Notes under the pieces: generated by a model
Told to the model about the DNA's origin: nothing
The model's input: only the letters and a program-made list of their open reading frames with translations
The model's database searches: none
Translations under genes and position numbers: made by a program
Source: Ferruginibacter sp.
GTDB lineage: Bacteria; Bacteroidota; Bacteroidia; Chitinophagales; Chitinophagaceae
DNA length: 61,117 nucleotides
Reading direction: 5' to 3'
Assembly (NCBI GenBank): GCA_025352695.1
Contig: JANXSK010000101.1
Span: 1-61,117 of the forward strand
Part shown: positions 37,304-44,352 of the stretch, piece after piece
Position numbering within the stretch: the first letter of the stretch is position 1
Layout of the letters: every line of letters starts with the position of its first letter

Positions 37304-39289
37304 GTGGTGTCAAAGCAAGTCAACAAAGTAACAGCAGCAGGTTTAATAGTTGCTTTAGGAATTATTTATGGAGATATTGGAACTTCTCCCCTATATGTTT
37401 TTAATGCCATTATAAATAGCAAAGTAATAAATGAAATATTAATTGTTGGTGGCCTATCCTGCATTATTTGGACACTTACATTACAAACAACACTTAAATA
37501 TGTAGTGCTCACTTTGCGGGCAGATAATAAGGGTGAAGGAGGTATTTTTTCTTTGTATACTTTGGTAAGACGACAAAAAAGATGGTTGGTAATACCGGCT
37601 ATGTTAGGCGGAGCTGCATTGCTGGCGGATGGAATGATTACGCCACCTATTTCTGTGTCTTCTGCTATTGAAGGGTTAAAACAAATAGAAGCTTTTAAAA
37701 ACATCGAACAACATACTATTATATATATTGTATTGGGGATTTTGTTATTCCTGTTTTTTTTACAGCAATTTGGAACTGCTTCAATCGGTAAATTATTTGG
37801 GCCAATTATGATGATCTGGTTTACGATGTTGAGTGTATTTGGTATAATCCACATCACAGATGATTGGAGTATTTTTAAAGCATTTAATCCTTATTACGCC
37901 GTTAAATTGTTAACTCAATATCCCAAAGGATTCTGGATATTAGGAGCCGTTTTTTTATGTACAACAGGTGCAGAAGCATTGTACAGCGACCTTGGTCATT
38001 GCGGCAGGGCTAACATCAGGTTTTCATGGATTTTTGTAAAAACCTGCCTGATATTAAATTATCTTGGTCAGGGAGCTTGGTTACTGGCGAATCATAGCGG
38101 TCATACTATTACAGATGAAATGATTAAGGGAGGCTTTAATCCCTTTTTTGGAGTAATGCCAGAACAGTTTCGGTTAATAGGATTGGTGATTGCAACTTTG
38201 GCAGCTATTATTGCAAGCCAGGCATTAATAAGTGGCTCTTTTACACTTATTGCAGAAGCCATCCGGCTAAATCTTTGGCCAAAAATGAAGATCAATTATC
38301 CCTCAGAAGCAAAAGGCCAGCTATATATTCCAGGCATCAATTTATTGTTGTTTATCGGTTGCTGTGGTATTGTTTTATACTTTAAATCTTCCAGTGCTAT
38401 GGAAGCAGCTTATGGGTTAGCCATTACGCTGTGTATGTTATCTACTACAATATTATTTGCTAATTTTTTAATTTCCAGACGAACCTCCAGAATTTTTATT
38501 TACCTTTTTTTAGTTGTTTATTTAGCACTCGAAATGAGTTTTCTTGCAGCCAATCTTGATAAATTTCCGCATGGTGGGTTTATTGCTTTGCTGGTAGGCG
38601 GCGGTTTATTTGTAGTGATGTATGTTTGGTACAGAAGCCGCAAAATAAAAAATCGTTATGTAGAATTTGTGCGCATGGAAGAATATGTTCCAAAACTGGA
38701 AGAATTGAGTAATGATACCACTGTGCCTAAGTATGCTACTCATTTGGTGTACATGACTAGTGCCAATAACCCCAAAGAAATTGAGCACAAAATAATTTAC
38801 TCTATTTTAAGTGGTAAACCAAAGCGTGCAGATATATTTTGGTTTGTTCACTTGGATACACTCGATGATCCCTATACCTGTGAATATGTTGTAGACCATA
38901 TTATTCCAAATGATATCATACGGGTCGAATTCAGGTTAGGCTTTAGAATAGCTCCAAGAATAAACCTGATGTTTAAGAAAGTAGTAGAAGATTTAGTTGC
39001 CAATAAAGAAGTGAATGTTACCAGCAGGTATGAGAGCCAGCAACGAAACAATGTAGTGGGCGATTTTCAATTTGTAGTAATGGAAAAGTTTTTATCGCAG
39101 GATAATGAATTGCCTTTTATAGAACGGATTATCATGCACTTGTATTTTTGGATAAAAGAAATATCATTGAGTGAGGAAAAGGGTTTTGGTTTACAGCAAA
39201 GCAATGTATCTGTTGAAAAATATCCATTGGTTGTAGCACCTACAACTAAATTTAAATTAAATAGAATTTATACCGATGAAAATGAATAA
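37304..39289 (+). CDS. kup: Kup-family potassium uptake protein
   Basis: A 661-residue K+/H+ symporter of the KUP/HAK/KT family. It begins with the family signature ALGIIYGDIGTSPLYVF, followed by GEGGIFSLYTLVRR, ADGMITPPISVSSAIEGL and TGAEALYSDLGHCGR. About twelve membrane helices occupy residues 10-445; a C-terminal cytoplasmic domain of about 200 residues follows. The start is GTG at 37304, which places the first helix about ten residues in, as in relatives. It stands alone, and a TAnnTTTG promoter core lies 70 bases upstream. Confidence 0.95.
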   Translation: MVSKQVNKVTAAGLIVALGIIYGDIGTSPLYVFNAIINSKVINEILIVGGLSCIIWTLTLQTTLKYVVLTLRADNKGEGGIFSLYTLVRRQKRWLVIPAMLGGAALLADGMITPPISVSSAIEGLKQIEAFKNIEQHTIIYIVLGILLFLFFLQQFGTASIGKLFGPIMMIWFTMLSVFGIIHITDDWSIFKAFNPYYAVKLLTQYPKGFWILGAVFLCTTGAEALYSDLGHCGRANIRFSWIFVKTCLILNYLGQGAWLLANHSGHTITDEMIKGGFNPFFGVMPEQFRLIGLVIATLAAIIASQALISGSFTLIAEAIRLNLWPKMKINYPSEAKGQLYIPGINLLLFIGCCGIVLYFKSSSAMEAAYGLAITLCMLSTTILFANFLISRRTSRIFIYLFLVVYLALEMSFLAANLDKFPHGGFIALLVGGGLFVVMYVWYRSRKIKNRYVEFVRMEEYVPKLEELSNDTTVPKYATHLVYMTSANNPKEIEHKIIYSILSGKPKRADIFWFVHLDTLDDPYTCEYVVDHIIPNDIIRVEFRLGFRIAPRINLMFKKVVEDLVANKEVNVTSRYESQQRNNVVGDFQFVVMEKFLSQDNELPFIERIIMHLYFWIKEISLSEEKGFGLQQSNVSVEKYPLVVAPTTKFKLNRIYTDENE

Positions 39290-39361
39290 TCATTAAAATA
39301 GTACTGTATTTTAAATTGGTGTATGTGTGTAAATTATTGACTATTTGTAATTCATTTTGTA

Positions 39362-39670
39362 ATGCAGGATATAAACAATATTACAGTAACACAACTTTTT
39401 GAGCTAATAAATGCCAATAAAGATTTTCAGCTTATTGATACAAGAGAACCTACTGAGCATGCAGAATTTAATATCGGAGGCACCCTAATTCCGCTGGGTG
39501 ATATTATCAAAAACCTGCACCAGATAGATAAGGAAAAGAAGGTAGTTCTATATTGCAGGCATGGCATACGCAGCCAGATTGCCATACAACGTTTACAGCA
39601 AAAATTTCCATTTAAAAATCTCGTTAACCTGGTTGGCGGTATCGAGGAATGGAAAAAGCATTTCTCTTAG
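39362..39670 (+). CDS. Rhodanese-like domain protein
   Basis: A 102-residue single rhodanese domain. The order is typical: FQLIDTREPTEHAEFNIGG, then the active-site loop LYCRHGIRSQIA with the catalytic cysteine, and the C-terminal NLVGGIEEWKK. It should carry a persulfide for sulfur transfer in the cytoplasm; no signal peptide is present. The partner protein cannot be inferred from the neighbours (Kup upstream, alpha/beta hydrolases downstream). Confidence 0.92.
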   Translation: MQDINNITVTQLFELINANKDFQLIDTREPTEHAEFNIGGTLIPLGDIIKNLHQIDKEKKVVLYCRHGIRSQIAIQRLQQKFPFKNLVNLVGGIEEWKKHFS

Positions 39671-39736
39671 CTTGTAAGTTTTTAAGTTATTTACTGTAAT
39701 TTTTACACTTATTTGGCAATGTCAATGAACTGAAAA

Positions 39737-40525
39737 ATGTCTCCAACAATTATTTACATAATAGCCGGCTACCTGATTTTGTTGGTGGCAGCGTATTTGT
39801 TGCAGGAGCGTTTAATTTTTAAACCGGAAAAACTTCATCAGGATTTTAAATATAAATATGACGCACCTTTTAAAGAATTATTTTTTGAAGTAGCGGAAGG
39901 TGTAAGAATTAATGGATTGCATTTTTATGTAGAAAAGCCATTGGGATTAATTCTCTATTTTCATGGAAATTCAAGAAGCATAAAAGGTTGGGCAAAATAT
40001 GCAAAAGATTTTTTCAGGTATCAGTATGATGTGGTTTTGGTTGATTACAGAGGTTTTGGAAAAAGCACTGGCAAGCGTAGTGAAAAAGATATGCACAGCG
40101 ATATGCAGTTTGTGTACGATAACCTTACAACCACTTATCATGAAAATCATTTGATAGTGTATGGAAGAAGCCTTGGCAGCGGATTTGCAGCTAACCTGGC
40201 AAGCGAAAACAAACCCCGCTATTTAATTTTAGATGCACCTTATTTTAGCTTTAAAAAAGCAGTAGAGCGGTTTTTACCGATACTTCCCATGCGGTTGGTA
40301 CTCCGTTTTCACATGCGTACAGATAAGTGGATACCGAAAGTAAATTGCCATACTTATATTCTGCATGGTACAAAAGATTGGTTGATCCCGATCAGCAACA
40401 GTGAAAAGTTACAGTCTTTAAACCCAAGAAAAATAACTTTAATTCGTATCCAGGGCGGAGGTCACAATAACCTGCCTTCTTTTCCGGAATACCATAATTT
40501 CATAAGAGATATTTTATCGCCATGA
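39737..40525 (+). CDS. Membrane-anchored alpha/beta hydrolase (first of a tandem pair)
   Basis: A 262-residue protein with an N-terminal membrane helix (IIYIIAGYLILLVAAYLL) and an alpha/beta-hydrolase domain of the Abhydrolase_1/BAAT-like group. The oxyanion region is LILYFHGNSRSIKGW, the nucleophile elbow VYGRSLGSGFAANLA, the acidic residue in LHGTKDWLIP and the histidine in GGGHNNLPSFPEY. All triad parts are present. The substrate is unknown; it is a serine hydrolase tethered to the membrane. The next gene is a paralogue starting 25 bases later. Confidence 0.85.
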   Translation: MSPTIIYIIAGYLILLVAAYLLQERLIFKPEKLHQDFKYKYDAPFKELFFEVAEGVRINGLHFYVEKPLGLILYFHGNSRSIKGWAKYAKDFFRYQYDVVLVDYRGFGKSTGKRSEKDMHSDMQFVYDNLTTTYHENHLIVYGRSLGSGFAANLASENKPRYLILDAPYFSFKKAVERFLPILPMRLVLRFHMRTDKWIPKVNCHTYILHGTKDWLIPISNSEKLQSLNPRKITLIRIQGGGHNNLPSFPEYHNFIRDILSP

Positions 40526-40550
40526 AGCGTAATGATTAATAACCGCATAC

Positions 40551-41369
40551 ATGAAACCGCTGTATAAAACAAGACTATTCAAATGGGGTAAAATTATTTT
40601 GATACTGTATGTGTCTATCGGCTTGCTGTTGTTTTTATTGCAGGATTATTTATTATTTCATCCGGTTGCCCTTGAAAGAAATTATCGTTACCAGTTTAAT
40701 TCCCCGTTTCAGGAAGTTAATATTCCTTTTGGTAAAACAGATACGATCAGTATGGTGAAATTTTTTGCAACAGGTACTGTTCACAAAGGAGTAGTGCTTT
40801 ATTTTCATGGCAATAAAGACAACATCAACCGCTATGCAAAGTTTGCAGCTAATTTTACCCAACGCGGCTACGAAGTATGGATGGAAGATTATCCTGGCTT
40901 TGGGAAAAGTACTGGGATCCGCAACGAACAGGTACTTTACCGGCAGGCAGAAAAAATTTATTCAATGGCTGCTGCCAGTTTTAATAAAAACCAGGTTGTA
41001 GTGTATGGGAAATCTTTTGGAAGTGGCATTGCAGCCTACCTTGCTTCAGTTAAAGATTGTAAACAATTGATCCTGGAAACACCTTACTACAGTATCCCTA
41101 ATTTACTTGCATGTTATGCACCAGTATATCCAACCGGCAGTATGACAAAATATAAAATACCCTCTTATCAATTCCTGCAACAGGTAAAAGTACCCATCAC
41201 TATTTTTCATGGAACCGATGATGGTGTGATACCTTACCGTTGTGCCCAACAACTAAAAGCAGTTTTAAAACCTTCCGATCAGTTTATAACAATCGTAAAT
41301 GGAACACACCATAATTTAAACGACTTTCCTTTGTTTCATCAAAAGCTTGATTCTTTGCTGGGGCAATAG
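40551..41369 (+). CDS. Membrane-anchored alpha/beta hydrolase (second of a tandem pair)
   Basis: A 272-residue paralogue of the preceding gene with the same layout: an N-terminal helix (IILILYVSIGLLLFLLQ), VVLYFHGNKDNINRYAKFA, the nucleophile elbow VYGKSFGSGIAAYLA, FHGTDDGVIPY and NGTHHNLNDFP. Both proteins also share the FHPVAL/FKPEKL-type segment after the anchor. The duplication is old, since only the motifs remain strongly alike. It converges with the LD-carboxypeptidase gene at 41374 with a four-base gap and no visible terminator. Confidence 0.85.
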   Translation: MKPLYKTRLFKWGKIILILYVSIGLLLFLLQDYLLFHPVALERNYRYQFNSPFQEVNIPFGKTDTISMVKFFATGTVHKGVVLYFHGNKDNINRYAKFAANFTQRGYEVWMEDYPGFGKSTGIRNEQVLYRQAEKIYSMAAASFNKNQVVVYGKSFGSGIAAYLASVKDCKQLILETPYYSIPNLLACYAPVYPTGSMTKYKIPSYQFLQQVKVPITIFHGTDDGVIPYRCAQQLKAVLKPSDQFITIVNGTHHNLNDFPLFHQKLDSLLGQ

Positions 41370-41373
41370 TTAT

Positions 41374-42285
41374 TTATTTTTCAGATAGTCTTACCGTTTT
41401 TGTACCAATACTTAACTGATACGTACTACCAATTTTTAACGCATAGTTTTCTTTAGCATGGCTTACAGGAAAATTAAAACAGACTGGGTAAGAATATTCT
41501 TTTACAAGCTCGTGTATGGTCTCGTATACAGTTTTACCAAAAGGCTTGTCAGTATCTTTTATGTCTGTAAAGCCACCAATAACCAAACCAGCCAGGTTAT
41601 CCAGTTTGCCGCTTCTTTTTAATTGATACAGCATACGGTCAATGCCATAAATATATTCCCCGATATCTTCTATAAAAAGAATTTTATTTTTTGTGCTAAT
41701 GTCAGATACAGTGCCGGTTATATGTGCCAGCAAAGAAAGATTACCGCCAACGAGTTCGCCGGTAACTGCACCTTGCTTATTGAATATGTGTGTGGCACAA
41801 CCATACTTATTTTTTTTACCCGTCAATATTTTTTTTAACGACAGTACAAATTCATTTTGTGCTCCACCATCATTAAAAGCCGAAGCCATTGGAGCATGAA
41901 TACTGGCTGTTTTACAATTTGTTAAAATGTGGGCATGCAAAACAGTAACATCACTAAAGCCAATTATCCATTTTGGTTTCTTTTTAAATTTTTTAAAATC
42001 AAGCTTGTCAATAATTCTGCTAACACCATAACCACCACGTCCGCATAAAATGGCATTGATAGTATCATCGTCCAGCATCGCCTGCATTTCAATTAACCTT
42101 TCTTCATCTGTGCCTGAAAAATAATTTGTCGATTTACTGCCAATTGTTTTACCAACCACTACCTGATAGCCCCATTGCTGCAGCGTATCAATACAGGTTT
42201 GGGCTTTTTCTTTCGCCATATAACCGGCAGGGCAAGTAATACCAATGGAATCACCTTTTTTTAAATAGGGAGGAATTTTTATCAT
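41374..42285 (-). CDS. LD-carboxypeptidase (peptidase family S66), second copy
   Basis: A 303-residue S66 peptidase without a signal peptide. The Ser-Glu-His triad is readable: the serine in IIGFSDVTVLHAH, the glutamate in ILFIEDIGEYIYGIDRM and the histidine in FPVSHAKENYAL. It should cleave the L,D bond between diaminopimelate and D-Ala in murein tetrapeptides, a cytoplasmic recycling step. Its start overlaps the end of the upstream paralogue by four bases (42282-42285), so the two are translationally coupled. Confidence 0.9.
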   Translation of the reverse strand: MIKIPPYLKKGDSIGITCPAGYMAKEKAQTCIDTLQQWGYQVVVGKTIGSKSTNYFSGTDEERLIEMQAMLDDDTINAILCGRGGYGVSRIIDKLDFKKFKKKPKWIIGFSDVTVLHAHILTNCKTASIHAPMASAFNDGGAQNEFVLSLKKILTGKKNKYGCATHIFNKQGAVTGELVGGNLSLLAHITGTVSDISTKNKILFIEDIGEYIYGIDRMLYQLKRSGKLDNLAGLVIGGFTDIKDTDKPFGKTVYETIHELVKEYSYPVCFNFPVSHAKENYALKIGSTYQLSIGTKTVRLSEK

Positions 42286-43304
42286 TGTATTTCAGTTAAA
42301 CTGCATTCGGTTGTAGCAATGTTTAATGTATGTTTTATGCCACATTTTAGTGCAAAATTATTTTTTTGATGCCCCACAGGAAAATCAAAACAAACCGGGT
42401 AATTAAACTCATTTACTTTTTCTAACACAATTTCTTCCAGTGTTTTTCCAAACTCTTCGCCTGCATCATCTTTTTTAATTTTGAAGCCACCAATAATCAG
42501 GCCCACCAGGTTAGATAATTTACCACTTCGTTTCAGGTTCCAGAACATGCGGTCGATGCTGTATAAATACTCACCGGTATCTTCTACAAATAAAATTTTA
42601 TTAGTTGTTATCAAATCGCTTTTGCTGCCTGCCAGCGATTCAATTGTTTTTAAATTTCCCCCAACTAAAATGCCGGTTGCACTGCCGGTTTTATTTTTTT
42701 GATTTGGTATTATAGGGTAATTCAATTTTTCACCGGTCAGACATTTTTGAATACTTTCAATGGTTTCTTTTTGTGCTGGTTCTGCCTTGCTCCAGTCATC
42801 CGGAAAACTATTACACATTTTTGAGTGGATAGAAGCTATGCCATAGTTCCTGTTCAGGTGGCTGTGTATTATTGTTATATCACTGAATCCGATTATCCAT
42901 TTTGAATGAACTGCAAATTGTTTAAAATCAATTTTGTCAATGATTCTCACTACACCATAGCCACCTCTTGCACATAAAATAGCCTTTATTTTTTTATCAT
43001 CCAGCATCTGTTGAAAGTCATTCAGCCTTTCTTCATCCGTGCCGCCAAACGTAAAATCTTTTTTACCTACCGTATTGCCAATACTTATTTCAAAACCCCA
43101 CTCTTTTAGTTTAATGATTGCCGGTAAAATTTCCTCAGCAGTTATATAACCTGCCGGACATGTAATACCAATAGTATCTCCTTTTTTAAGGTAAAGCGGT
43201 ATAATATTTCGGTCGTTAGGGTCTTCTGTTGTATTTATTGTTGAACCTTCTGCAAATGAAGCAACAAGCGGAACAAATGAGGATAGAAATTTTTTTCTGT
43301 TCAT
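42282..43304 (-). CDS. LD-carboxypeptidase (peptidase family S66), first copy with N-terminal extension
   Basis: A 340-residue paralogue of the gene at 41374. Triad parts: IIGFSDITIIHSHL, ILFVEDTGEYLYSIDRMFW and FPVGHQKNNFAL. It carries about 35 extra N-terminal residues beginning MNRKKFLSSFVPLVASFAEG, which could be a weak signal peptide; if so, this copy would act in the periplasm and its partner in the cytoplasm. I chose the ATG at 43304; a TTG at 43316 would add four residues. The coupled pair suggests recent functional splitting after duplication. Confidence 0.85.
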   Translation of the reverse strand: MNRKKFLSSFVPLVASFAEGSTINTTEDPNDRNIIPLYLKKGDTIGITCPAGYITAEEILPAIIKLKEWGFEISIGNTVGKKDFTFGGTDEERLNDFQQMLDDKKIKAILCARGGYGVVRIIDKIDFKQFAVHSKWIIGFSDITIIHSHLNRNYGIASIHSKMCNSFPDDWSKAEPAQKETIESIQKCLTGEKLNYPIIPNQKNKTGSATGILVGGNLKTIESLAGSKSDLITTNKILFVEDTGEYLYSIDRMFWNLKRSGKLSNLVGLIIGGFKIKKDDAGEEFGKTLEEIVLEKVNEFNYPVCFDFPVGHQKNNFALKCGIKHTLNIATTECSLTEIQ

Positions 43305-43875
43305 AAAAGAATACAATTCATTTTAGTACCGGCTGTCCGATTTATCAAACAAACCCGTTTATGGTTTTACGCTCACTCTTTTTTATACAGATCAAATTTA
43401 TAATAATAATGGGTTTTAAATGCATCTCTTTAAAAGGTATATACAATCCTTTTACACAGGCTTAGCAACGTACTGCCAAAGAACTTTGCCAAACGAACTT
43501 TTTACTTTCATTTTAATAACTGTCCTGGTTTTCCCGGAAACAAGCTTCTTAATGAACCGGTTGTATGGGTATAAGAATTAAATTATATTAAATCATAAAA
43601 AAAAATTATCATTATTTCGTAATAACGCAATGCCAGATAGAAAGCTGCCATAAAAAAAACTTCTTATTACTGTAATAGTTCTGGCTATTACTTTTGTAGC
43701 AGTACAGTTTAATTCTTTTTTTTGCTATAATCTTTATTAATGCTGTTTTTTATGAAGGTAAAACGCCAATGATTTGTTGCTGTAAGTAACAAGTGACTGT
43801 AATGTATAAATGGAGCTTGATCAATAAAAATATATTTATAAAAAATTTTAATGACCCCCTATCCGGGAGATACTG

Positions 43876-43983
43876 TCGTAGTAGGCTTTAAACGGATATT
43901 TGCCCATGCAGAATTGCGGGCATAAAATACTTTTTTGTAAAGCACGAGATATGCCCGCCGATCTTTCGCAAGCATTACTACGA
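43876..43983. other. Nested inverted repeats in the gene-free kilobase before metG
   Basis: The 1048-base stretch 43305-44352 holds no credible gene. Within it, TCGTAGTA (43876-43883) pairs with TACTACGA (43976-43983). Inside that, GCGGGCATA (43916-43924) pairs perfectly with TATGCCCGC (43950-43958) around a 25-base loop. Together they could fold as a 108-base nested structure, perhaps a small RNA or a leader element. A further small hairpin (TCCGC-AATA-GCGGA, 44286-44299) lies 53 bases before metG. None matches an RNA family I recognise. Confidence 0.35.
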
Positions 43984-44116
43984 TCTTTAATAACGTGAAG
44001 AAAATAATAGGTTAGCCGGATCATCTGAAAGCAATTACAAACTGGGCTGTTAAGCGGGGTTTTTTGTTTGTTTGGGGATTGTACTTGCTTTAGGTAAATT
44101 TGCAGTGCTTAACGGG

Positions 44117-44136
44117 AACCTGCCTGCAGGCAGGTT
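44117..44136. repeat. Perfect 20-bp extragenic palindrome
   Basis: AACCTGCCTGCAGGCAGGTT is a perfect palindrome in the gene-free region before metG. The core CCTGCCTGCAGGCAGG is, from memory, a recurrent palindrome in Bacteroidota; copy number in this genome could not be checked. Confidence 0.7.
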
Positions 44137-44352
44137 TTGGTGGATTAGCAGTATTGCATGGTTTTTGGATTTGTAATGTTTAAAAACCTGTTTAACCTTA
44201 GAACTGATTTATTAACACTACTTATTTATGAAAAGATTGATAAAATTGAAGGCAATCAATAACGGTATATGATACAATGGAGTGATCCGCAATAGCGGAC
44301 AAGCTACAACGATGCTTAATATTAGTACAAATGTTAAGTACAAAAAGAAATT

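Noticed and set aside
43860..44250. Short hydrophobic peptide frame before metG
   Set aside because: One frame reads a hydrophobic stretch after several stops, but without a start, motif or conserved context it looks like chance.
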